Assembly: GCA_020851015.1 (NCBI GenBank) | Contig: JADZDN010000068.1 | Coordinates: 1 to 9,119, forward strand | Direction of reading: 5' to 3' | DNA from: Alphaproteobacteria bacterium | GTDB taxonomy: Bacteria; Pseudomonadota; Alphaproteobacteria; JAEULC01 | Length of the DNA stretch: 9,119 nucleotides | The notes under the pieces: model-generated | The model's input: only the letters and a program-made list of their open reading frames with translations | The model's database searches: none | Told to the model about the DNA's origin: nothing | Made by a program: the position numbers and the translations under genes | Shown: one piece after another, positions 1 through 5,523 of the stretch | Position numbering within the stretch: the first letter of the stretch is position 1 | How the letters are laid out: every line of letters starts with the position of its first letter

Positions 1-355
1 GAAGGGCAAGCGCGTCGAGGTCCGCTTCCCCGACCCGACCGCCAACCCCTATCTCGGCTACGCGGCGATGTTGATGGCGGGCATCGACGGCATCCAGAAC
101 AAGATCCATCCCGGCGACCCGATCGACAAGAACCTCTACGACCTGCCGCCGGAAGAGCTGGCGCAGGTGCCGACGGTCTGCGGCAGCCTGCGCGAGGCGC
201 TGGGCTGCCTCGCGGCGCACAACGCGTACCTGAAGAACGGCGACGTGTTCACCGACGACCAGATCAACGCCTATCTCGAGCTCAAGTGGGAAGAGGTGTA
301 CGCCTTCGAGCACACCCCGCACCCGATCGAGTTCCAGATGTATTACAGCTCATAA
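1..355 (+). CDS. glnA: Glutamine synthetase type I, C-terminal part (5' end outside window)
   Basis: The last 117 or so residues of a type I glutamine synthetase, which makes glutamine from glutamate, ammonia and ATP in the cytoplasm. The frame is open from the window edge to TAA at 353-355. The sequence shows the family's [19 protein letters not shown] block and the C-terminal helices ending in [11 protein letters not shown]. The motif [10 protein letters not shown] (about 128-157) is the adenylylation loop; its tyrosine codon is 137-139. In proteobacterial GlnA this tyrosine is modified by GlnE to switch the enzyme off when nitrogen is plentiful, so this copy is probably the regulated, housekeeping form rather than a GlnII or a glutamine synthetase-like ligase. 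A strong terminator follows 43 bp after the stop, so glnA is the last gene of its operon. Identity is near certain; only the 3' end can be judged. Confidence 0.97.
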   Translation, partial: KGKRVEVRFPDPTANPYLGYAAMLMAGIDGIQNKIHPGDPIDKNLYDLPPEELAQVPTVCGSLREALGCLAAHNAYLKNGDVFTDDQINAYLELKWEEVYAFEHTPHPIEFQMYYSS

Positions 356-398
356 CGCTCTCCGGTATGTTTCGGGGCGAGAACCCCTACACCGCGAG

Positions 399-431
399 CC
401 CCGCCGGCAGATGCCGGCGGGGTCTTTCTTT
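399..431 (+). terminator. Rho-independent terminator of glnA
   Basis: A perfect 10-bp GC-rich stem (399-408 with 413-422) closes a 4-base loop and is followed by the T-rich tail TCTTTCTTT at 423-431. It lies 43 bp after the glnA stop and is oriented to end glnA transcription. Confidence 0.9.
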
Positions 432-553
432 GGGAGGCGCCAGATTCAATATCCACGCCACGATACGCGCGGCGACGATTGCGGCCTGCTGCTGATGATG
501 ATCATCCGCAGATCAACTTGAGCACCTCTGCCGATGACTATGATGTTCTTCCC

Positions 554-1180
554 CTACGATCTGGCGTAGGCCAGGATCGGAGCGATGTCGTGATTGTCTG
601 CGGCCTGCAGGGCTTGAATATACGCCTGCCTGCTTTCGCGGGCGCTAAGGTTGCCAAGAGGCACTTGTGAATTGCTGCCCCAGCTGAACATCGGCTGCCC
701 GAGCTTGGCCACCACCAGGTCGGCGAGTGCCCGCGAATGCCGGCCATTGCCGTTCGCGAAGGGGTGGACCGCTACCAGACGATGCTTCAGCCGTATTGCC
801 AGTTCGTCCGGCCCATAGGTCGCGTGCACCGCCCAGTACCGTGCATCGCTGAGCAGATGCTCCACGTCCCGCGGAACCTGCGACGACGGCACCCCGATGT
901 TCCGATCGCTGGTTCGGTAGGTGCCTGCCCAGCGCCAGACCTCGCCGAACATTCGGCGATGCAGGTCCTTGATGAATTTCTCGCCCAGCACTTGCTCGAT
1001 CGACAGACGGGTGACGGTACGGCGAGCCCATGGCAGCGCTTTCAGGATGTTTCGGGCCTCAACCTCGTCGAGTTCGGCGCGGGTGCGCACGAAGAGCGCG
1101 CGTAAGCCCGCGGACTCCGATGGCTCGAGCGGCGTCTGCCCCTCCCCGTCCTCGGCAAAGAGGCTTCGAACCGGATTCAA
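554..1180 (-). CDS. Mobile mystery protein B: Fic-domain protein, putative toxin of a two-gene module
   Basis: A 208-residue Fic-domain protein. Fic enzymes usually transfer AMP (or another phosphate-containing group) from a nucleotide to a hydroxyl of a target protein. The catalytic loop HPFANGNGRHSR spans residues 139-150: His139 would be the base and GNGR the phosphate-binding turn. The usual acidic residue (D/E before GNGR) is Asn143. From memory the mobile mystery B family (TIGR02613) shows the same HPFxNGNGR form. That family is always downstream of mobile mystery A, is often found on plasmids and mobile regions, and has been proposed to be addiction-like. Here the upstream gene is indeed the A partner: the start codon TTG (1180-1178) overlaps its TGA stop (1179-1177) by three bases, which implies coupled translation. 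A rare TTG start could hold Fic output below that of its partner. Target and toxicity are unknown. Confidence 0.88.
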   Translation of the reverse strand: MNPVRSLFAEDGEGQTPLEPSESAGLRALFVRTRAELDEVEARNILKALPWARRTVTRLSIEQVLGEKFIKDLHRRMFGEVWRWAGTYRTSDRNIGVPSSQVPRDVEHLLSDARYWAVHATYGPDELAIRLKHRLVAVHPFANGNGRHSRALADLVVAKLGQPMFSWGSNSQVPLGNLSARESRQAYIQALQAADNHDIAPILAYARS

Positions 1181-1635
1181 GACCCGACCCGTCCCTTTCG
1201 CGGCCTTGCATGGTCGCGGGCGATGTCTTCCAGGCGCTTCGGACTGAGCGCTTGATTCTCCAGTGCCATCGTCCGTGCCGTTCGATCGAGGTCCGCTTTG
1301 GCGCGATGTCGGGCGATCTTGTCATGCAACTCCTCCATCGTGCCGCCGCGCGGCATGACGAAGCAGACGAAATCGCAGCCGATCGCGTTCGCCGCCCGGC
1401 CCATCGACGCCAGCGACACGGATCCACGTAGCTCACCCTTCTCCGTCGCGAGCAGCGATTGCGGCGTGATGCCAGCGTTGCGCGCGGCATCCTTGAGGGA
1501 AATTCCGAGCATTTCGCGGACGGATCGCAACCACCCCCCCACCGGGTGCTGGAACCGCTCCAGGTCCGGCGGCGGTCGAAAGGTTTCGTCGAAGCGCTGT
1601 CTTGCCACTGCCCGCATGTCTTTCGGCATCGCCAT
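1177..1635 (-). CDS. Mobile mystery protein A: HTH DNA-binding partner of the Fic protein
   Basis: An Xre-type helix-turn-helix protein of 152 residues matching the mobile mystery protein A family (TIGR02612), the obligate upstream partner of the Fic protein. The HTH core lies at about residues 33-85 (GGWLRSVREMLGISLKDAA, then ITPQSLLATEKGELRGSVSL, then AANAIGCDFVCFVMP). It probably represses its own operon and may neutralise the Fic partner; both roles are inferred from the family's gene arrangement. Start choice: ATG 1635-1633 has GGAGG five bases upstream (1645-1641). The more upstream ATG at 1647-1645 has no Shine-Dalgarno sequence and lies inside an 18-bp palindrome, so it is less likely; ATG 1629 is a further option. 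The AT-rich region just upstream carries three related palindromes, the obvious candidate binding sites. The C-terminal tail (about residues 115-152) is charged and of unclear role. Confidence 0.87.
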   Translation of the reverse strand: MAMPKDMRAVARQRFDETFRPPPDLERFQHPVGGWLRSVREMLGISLKDAARNAGITPQSLLATEKGELRGSVSLASMGRAANAIGCDFVCFVMPRGGTMEELHDKIARHRAKADLDRTARTMALENQALSPKRLEDIARDHARPRKGRVGS

Positions 1636-1645
1636 CGGAGCCTCC

Positions 1646-1663
1646 ATTCGACTGCAGTCGAAT
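1646..1663. promoter_or_regulatory. Operator-like palindrome, site 1 (perfect 18 bp)
   Basis: ATTCGACTGCAGTCGAAT is a perfect 18-bp palindrome immediately upstream of the Shine-Dalgarno sequence of the mobile mystery A gene. It is the best of three related sites and a likely binding site for the HTH protein; binding is inferred. Confidence 0.7.
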
Positions 1664-1677
1664 ATTTCGTAGCAACA

Positions 1678-1695
1678 ATTAGACTATAATCGAAT
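1678..1695. promoter_or_regulatory. Operator-like palindrome, site 2
   Basis: ATTAGACTATAATCGAAT matches site 1 at 14 of 18 positions and starts exactly 32 bp from it. It is an imperfect palindrome (7 of 9 base pairs). It contains TATAAT on the plus strand (1685-1690) and TATAGT on the minus strand (1688-1683), so a bound protein would cover potential -10 elements in either direction. No good -35 partner was found for either. Confidence 0.6.
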
Positions 1696-1709
1696 TTTTT
1701 GCAATAGAT

Positions 1710-1727
1710 ATTCTATTAAACTCGAAT
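1710..1727. promoter_or_regulatory. Operator-like palindrome, site 3
   Basis: ATTCTATTAAACTCGAAT matches site 1 at 13 of 18 positions and starts exactly 32 bp after site 2. The right half is the better conserved. It lies 56 bp before the lipocalin-like start, so the HTH protein might also affect that divergent gene. A weak plus-strand promoter, TTGCAA (1699-1704), 17 bp, TCGAAT (1722-1727), would have its -10 inside this site. Confidence 0.5.
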
Positions 1728-1782
1728 CCTGTGTTAGGCACTAGCCGCAGGACGGTTGCAAAGTTTTGCTTTTGGAGGACGG

Positions 1783-2223
1783 ATGGCTACCTATCGCGAG
1801 CGGCTGATCGGCACCTGGCGGCTGGTGTCCTTCGAGGTCCGGCGCAAAAACGGCGAGACCTATTACCCGATGGGCCAGGGGCTGGTCGGGATGCTGCTCT
1901 ACCAGCCGGACGGGCACATGTCGGTGCAGCTCATGAGCCCCAACCGGCCGCAGTTCACGACACCGGCCTATGGCGCGGGCGAGGATGCCGACTGGGTCAA
2001 GGCCGCGCGCGGCTATTTCGCCTATGCCGGTCGTTTCACGGTCGACGAGGCCGCGCCCGCCGTCACCCACCATGTCGAGATGGCGCTCAATTCCTATTGG
2101 CCCGGGCGGCCGCAGACCCGCAACATCCGCCTGGATGGGGACGACCTGGAACTCAGCGGCGAGTCGCATGCCAAGACCGGCGACACCGACACCGCCTATG
2201 TCCGGTGGCGGCGGACCTCCTAG
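1783..2223 (+). CDS. Lipocalin-like domain protein
   Basis: A 146-residue protein of the lipocalin-like family (Pfam Lipocalin_5, PF13924, by recollection). Characteristic blocks are GTWRLVSFEV near the N-terminus (10-19), GMLLYQPDGHMSVQL (36-50), and HHVEMALNSYWPGRPQTRN (96-114) followed by the strand LDGDDLEL. Members are small cytoplasmic beta-barrels; some occur in secondary-metabolite or catabolic clusters, but most have no known ligand, and none is proposed here. No signal peptide or membrane segment is visible. Start: ATG 1783 has GGAGG at 1774-1778 upstream. An upstream in-frame ATG at 1756 would add nine residues but lacks a ribosome site, so it was not chosen. The gene is divergent from the Fic/HTH module and shares its AT-rich upstream region. 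Fold assignment is firm; function is unknown. Confidence 0.85.
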   Translation: MATYRERLIGTWRLVSFEVRRKNGETYYPMGQGLVGMLLYQPDGHMSVQLMSPNRPQFTTPAYGAGEDADWVKAARGYFAYAGRFTVDEAAPAVTHHVEMALNSYWPGRPQTRNIRLDGDDLELSGESHAKTGDTDTAYVRWRRTS

Positions 2224-2235
2224 CGCGGGCGTGTC

Positions 2236-2266
2236 TTGACGCCGCGGCGGCGGTCGTCGCTAGCTA
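2236..2266 (+). promoter_or_regulatory. Possible promoter of the cytochrome c / GNAT pair
   Basis: TTGACG (2236-2241) matches five of six -35 positions. The best -10 candidate is TAGCTA (2261-2266), at a long 19-bp spacing and a weak match. It lies in the 62-70 bp gap before the cytochrome gene. Weakly supported. Confidence 0.25.
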
Positions 2267-2300
2267 GGGCGGTGCCCAGAGAGGGGTGAGAGCCGCACGC

Positions 2301-2687
2301 ATGAGTCCGATCCGAACCGGCCTGGCGGGCCTCGCCGCCATCCTGTCCGCGCCGCTTGCGCCCAGCCCCGCCCTGGCCCAGGCGGACCTCGCCTCGGGCC
2401 AGAAGCTGTTCCAGCAGCGCTGCGCCGTATGCCATTCGCTGAAGGCCGCCGAGAAGAAGCCGACCGGGCCGGACCTCGAGAACATCGTCGGGCGCAAGGC
2501 GGGCGCCGGCGACTACGGCTATTCCGCCGGCATGAAGGGCGCGGCGATCGTATGGGACGAGAAGAAGCTCGACGAGTATCTCGTCGCCCCCGACAAGATG
2601 GTGCCGGGCACCACCATGCCGATCGGCGTGCCCCAGGCCGCCGACCGCGAGGATATCGTGGCCTACCTGAAGTCGATCGCGAAATGA
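2301..2687 (+). CDS. Class I c-type cytochrome, periplasmic
   Basis: A 128-residue precursor of a small class I cytochrome c resembling mitochondrial-type cytochrome c / c-550. Residues 1-27 form a signal peptide (hydrophobic core GLAGLAAILSAPLAP, cleavage probably after LAQA or nearby), so the mature protein is periplasmic. The haem-attachment motif CAVCH is at 41-45 (His45 proximal ligand). The distal Met ligand is most likely Met106 in PGTTMPIG. The segment GYSAGMKGAAIVWDEKKL and the C-terminal REDIVAYLKSI helix are typical of the fold. It would carry electrons between respiratory complexes or periplasmic dehydrogenases; the partner is unknown. ATG 2301 gives a clean signal peptide; GTG 2286 is an alternative adding five residues. 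The stop overlaps the next gene's ATG (ATGA, 2684-2687), so the two are co-translated. Confidence 0.93.
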   Translation: MSPIRTGLAGLAAILSAPLAPSPALAQADLASGQKLFQQRCAVCHSLKAAEKKPTGPDLENIVGRKAGAGDYGYSAGMKGAAIVWDEKKLDEYLVAPDKMVPGTTMPIGVPQAADREDIVAYLKSIAK

Positions 2688-3148
2688 GCGCGGGGCGCGC
2701 GCAGGAAATCCGCCCGGCGCGTCCGGCGGACGTGCCGCGCATCCGGGCGATCGTCGATGCTGCCTATGAAAAATACGTCCCGCGCATCGGCAAGAAGCCG
2801 GGGCCGATGCTGGACGACTATGGCAAGCTGGTCGCCGGCCGCGTGGTCTGGGTGCTGGAGGATGAAGGCGCCGTCGCGGGGCTGGTCGTGCTGCTGCCGG
2901 AGCCGGACCACGTGCTGCTGGACAACGTCGCCGTCGATCCCGCCAAGGCCGGTCGCGGCATCGGCCGCGCGCTGATCGCCTTCGCCGAGGCCGAGACGCG
3001 ACGGCGCGGCTTCGGCGATATCCGCCTCTACACCCACGAGAAGATGACCGAGAACATCGCGATGTACCCGCGCCTGGGCTACGAGGAGACCCATCGCGGC
3101 GAGCAGGCCGGCTACAGCCGCGTGTTCATGCGCAAGAAGCTCGCCTAG
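2684..3148 (+). CDS. GNAT-family N-acetyltransferase
   Basis: A 154-residue GNAT acetyltransferase, which would move an acetyl group from acetyl-CoA to an amine of a small molecule or protein. The N-terminal EIRPARPADVPRIRAIVDAAY is the usual strand 1/helix 1. The strand LLDNVAVDP runs into AGRGIGRALIAFAEAE (about 89-104), the acetyl-CoA pyrophosphate loop. At the position where most members have Gln or Arg (QxxGxG) this protein has Ala89. The C-terminal IRLYTHEKMTENIAMYPRLGYEE is typical of motif B. The ATG overlaps the cytochrome c stop by ATGA, so this start is well supported although the frame stays open upstream. Substrate cannot be inferred; pairing with a periplasmic cytochrome gives no obvious pathway link. 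Confidence 0.9.
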   Translation: MSAGRAQEIRPARPADVPRIRAIVDAAYEKYVPRIGKKPGPMLDDYGKLVAGRVVWVLEDEGAVAGLVVLLPEPDHVLLDNVAVDPAKAGRGIGRALIAFAEAETRRRGFGDIRLYTHEKMTENIAMYPRLGYEETHRGEQAGYSRVFMRKKLA

Positions 3149-3184
3149 CGGCGCACCGCAGCGCCACGGCGACGGGACCAGCCG

Positions 3185-5230
3185 ATGACCGCCTATGACG
3201 CGCTGTTCAAGCCGCTGACCATCAAGGGCGTCGGCATCCGCAACCGCTTTCTTTCGACCAGCCACGCGCCCGGCTACGCCAGCGGCGGCCAGATCACCAG
3301 CCGCTACATCCGCTACGAGGCCGAAAAGGCCAAGGGCGGCATCGGCCTGAACCAGTTCGGCGGCGCCACCGCGGTGTCGCCCGAAAACTCGTCCTACTAC
3401 GGGCAGATCGACGGCTCCGCCGATGCCGTCGTCCCGCAGTACCGCCAGATGGCCGCGGCCATTCACGCGCACGGCTCGAAATGCACCGTCCAGCTGACCC
3501 ATGGCGGTCGCCGCGAACGCTGGGACGTCGCCAACTGGCTGCCGACCTATTCGTCGACCACCGCGCGCGAGATCGTCCACGGCTCCTTTCCGGTCGTCAT
3601 GGAGGACTATGACATCCGGCGCGTCGTCCGCGACTTCGCCCGCGCGGCAGCGCGCGCGCGCGAGGGCGACCTGGACGGCGTCGAAGTGTCGTGCCAGGCC
3701 GCAACCTTGATCGAGCAGTTCTGGTCGCCGGCGCTGAACCAAAGGACCGACGGCTATGGCGGGTCGCTCGCCAACCGGATGCGGCTGGGGCTCGAGATTC
3801 TCGAAGCCGTCCGCGAGGCCGTCGGCGAAGACTTTGTCGTCGGCATCCGCATGCCGGGCGACGAGATGCTCAAGGGCGGGCTTTCCCGGGAGGATTGCGT
3901 CGCGATCGCGCGAAGCTACGCCGCTAGCGGGCTGATCGATTTCATCAGCGTGGTCGGCGGCAACGCGACCGACTACCAGGCCGAAGCCCGCCTCTGGCCG
4001 ACCATGTGGGTGCCGTCCGCCGCCTACCTGCCGCTGGCAAGGGCGATTCGCACCGAAGTCGAAGGCAAGGTGAAGATATTTCATGCCACGCGGATGACCG
4101 ACGCCGCGACCGCGGCCTTCGCGCTGGAAAGCGGCGCGGTCGACATGGTCGGCATGACCCGCGCCTTCATCGCCGATCCACATCACGTCAACAAGCTTCG
4201 GTCCGGGGACGAAAAGGACATCCGGCCCTGCGTCGGCGCCGGGTATTGCGTCGACCGGGTGATCAAGGGGCTCGATGCGTTCTGCGCGCACAACGTCGCG
4301 ACGGGCCGCGAGGAGACGATTCCGCAGGTCGTCGCGCCGGCCGGGGGACCGAAGAAGCGCGTCGTGATCGTCGGCGGCGGTCCCGCGGGCATGGAGGCGG
4401 CGCGGATCGGCGCGCGGCGGGGCCACGACGTGGTGCTGTTCGAGGCGGCGCCGAGACTTGGCGGGCAGCTCCTGCTCGCCGCGGCGGGCTGGAAACGCGA
4501 CATGGCGGGCATCGCGGCATGGCTGATCGGGCAGGTCGAGGCGCTGGACGTCGACATACGCACGAACGTCCTTGCGGATGCCGACGCCGTCACCGCCGAA
4601 AATCCGGACGACGTGATCATCGCGACCGGCGGCCTGCCGAATGTCGGGCGCTTCGCCGGCGTGGACCTTGCGGTTACAAGCTGGGACATCCTGTCGGGCA
4701 GCGTCCCGCCCGGCCAGAAAGTGCTCGTCGTCGAGGAGAACGGCGCGGTGCCGGGCCTTCTCGCGGCGGAGTACGTGGCCTCGCGGGGCGCATCGGTTCG
4801 CATCGTCACGCCCGACAAGGAGCTGGGCCGCGAGCTCGGCGGCACCAATCTGGGCGCGCACATGACCGAGCTTTACAAGCGCGATGTCGAGATCGTCACC
4901 GATACGCGCGTCGTCGCGCTGCGGCGGTCCGGCAACGTGATCGAGGCGGTCATGGAGAACGCTTACAGCGGCCGGAGGACAGCGGCGCTGTTCGACCAGG
5001 TGATCGGCGACAACGGAACGCTGCCGAACGACGAGCTCTATTTCGACCTCAAGCCCGCATCGGCCAATCTCGGCGAGGTGGATCTGCGCGCGCTCGCCGA
5101 ACTGAAGCCGCAAACCGTCGGCAACAATCCCGCGGGGCGATTCAGACTTTATCGTGTCGGCGATGCATGGGCGTCACGCAACCTTCACGCCGCGATGCTC
5201 GACGCGGCACGGATCGCGTTTGTCCTGTGA
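3185..5230 (+). CDS. NADH:flavin oxidoreductase, FMN/FAD type (FadH / trimethylamine dehydrogenase superfamily)
   Basis: A 681-residue flavoenzyme with the layout of 2,4-dienoyl-CoA reductase and trimethylamine dehydrogenase. An Old Yellow Enzyme-type FMN barrel spans about 1-340 (QLTHGGR at 103-109; NQRTDGYGGSLANR at 185-198), then a cysteine segment (349-367), then a two-dinucleotide-fold FAD/NAD module from about 390 (VVIVGGGPAGMEAA; late GDAWASRNLHAAMLDA). The cluster segment reads C349-x2-A352-x2-C355-x11-C367, so one of four expected Cys ligands is Ala. At the barrel position where FadH/TMADH relatives have a conserved His/Tyr-containing loop, this protein has SCQAATLIEQFW (169-180). 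It is therefore probably not a dienoyl-CoA reductase proper; the substrate is unknown. ATG 3185 has only a weak GACGGGA upstream. It starts 36 bp after the GNAT gene and may be co-transcribed. Confidence 0.92.
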   Translation: MTAYDALFKPLTIKGVGIRNRFLSTSHAPGYASGGQITSRYIRYEAEKAKGGIGLNQFGGATAVSPENSSYYGQIDGSADAVVPQYRQMAAAIHAHGSKCTVQLTHGGRRERWDVANWLPTYSSTTAREIVHGSFPVVMEDYDIRRVVRDFARAAARAREGDLDGVEVSCQAATLIEQFWSPALNQRTDGYGGSLANRMRLGLEILEAVREAVGEDFVVGIRMPGDEMLKGGLSREDCVAIARSYAASGLIDFISVVGGNATDYQAEARLWPTMWVPSAAYLPLARAIRTEVEGKVKIFHATRMTDAATAAFALESGAVDMVGMTRAFIADPHHVNKLRSGDEKDIRPCVGAGYCVDRVIKGLDAFCAHNVATGREETIPQVVAPAGGPKKRVVIVGGGPAGMEAARIGARRGHDVVLFEAAPRLGGQLLLAAAGWKRDMAGIAAWLIGQVEALDVDIRTNVLADADAVTAENPDDVIIATGGLPNVGRFAGVDLAVTSWDILSGSVPPGQKVLVVEENGAVPGLLAAEYVASRGASVRIVTPDKELGRELGGTNLGAHMTELYKRDVEIVTDTRVVALRRSGNVIEAVMENAYSGRRTAALFDQVIGDNGTLPNDELYFDLKPASANLGEVDLRALAELKPQTVGNNPAGRFRLYRVGDAWASRNLHAAMLDAARIAFVL

Positions 5231-5237
5231 GATGCGT

Positions 5238-5444
5238 CTATTTCTCGGGACGCGGCGCCCGCCGACCGATCGGGCGCACATCGTCATTGGCCGATGCGGG
5301 CGGTCGCTTGCCGGCGGCTTGGGCACGCGCGGCGTCGCGCTCCACATCCGCCAGTCGCCGCAGCGGGCGAAGAAGATAGGGGCTGACGTAAAGCTGGTCG
5401 GCCAGCGGCGGAGGTTTTCCGCGACTATCCACAAAGTTACCCAC
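5238..5444 (-). CDS. Possible small uncharacterised protein, 68 residues
   Basis: An open frame occupying most of the gap between the flavoenzyme stop (5230) and the Sel1 gene (stop at 5524). The product is a soluble, basic, proline-rich 68-residue protein with a central segment LADQLYVSPYLLRPLRRLAD (residues 15-34) that looks protein-like rather than random. The tail is rich in Ala, Arg and Pro. The start is GTG 5444-5442; a second GTG at 5432-5430 is possible. The only ribosome-site-like sequence is a weak GGGA about 10 bases upstream. It reads in the same direction as the Sel1 gene upstream of it. I do not recognise it as a named family. GC-rich DNA makes chance open frames common, so support is moderate. 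Confidence 0.42.
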   Translation of the reverse strand: MGNFVDSRGKPPPLADQLYVSPYLLRPLRRLADVERDAARAQAAGKRPPASANDDVRPIGRRAPRPEK

Positions 5445-5500
5445 AAGCTGTTCCCGAGTTCCAGCGCTCCTCTACCACATCTTGCGCCGGACGGAAAGCA

Positions 5501-5519
5501 GCCCTCAGCCGAATAGGGC
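5501..5519 (-). terminator. Weak terminator-like hairpin after the Sel1 gene
   Basis: GCCCT (5501-5505) pairs with AGGGC (5515-5519) around a 9-base loop. Read on the minus strand it lies directly after the Sel1 stop and is followed by TGCTTTCC. The stem is short and the T-tract poor, so this is only a candidate and may be read through into the small frame at 5444-5238. Confidence 0.25.
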
Positions 5520-5523
5520 CATT

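Noticed and set aside
497..506. The 10-bp palindrome GATGATCATC downstream of the Fic gene
   Set aside because: It is short, built on a GAT repeat, and has no T-tract to suggest a terminator for the Fic gene; probably chance.
1160..1180. A tRNA T-arm-like sequence (TTCGAACC / GAATCC) at the Fic start, and a similar one near 1723-1730
   Set aside because: No anticodon arm, D-arm or acceptor stem can be paired around either; both lie in coding or operator sequence.
1685..1690. A perfect plus-strand TATAAT inside operator site 2, as a lipocalin promoter
   Set aside because: No acceptable -35 hexamer is found 16-18 bp upstream (ATATTT-like sequence only), so it is listed only as part of the operator.
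2429..2683. An upstream extension of the GNAT frame into the cytochrome c gene
   Set aside because: The extension is out of frame with the cytochrome coding sequence and Arg-rich; the ATGA overlap gives a better start.
2663..5113. A very long (816-codon) open frame on the minus strand
   Set aside because: It lies antisense to the GNAT and flavoenzyme genes, whose motifs are unmistakable. Its product is rich in Arg, Asp, Gly and His without recognisable domains; it is a codon-bias shadow of GC-rich DNA.
4006..5379. A 457-codon plus-strand frame overlapping the flavoenzyme
   Set aside because: It is out of frame with the real gene and yields an Arg/Gly-rich product with no motif. It is a shadow frame.
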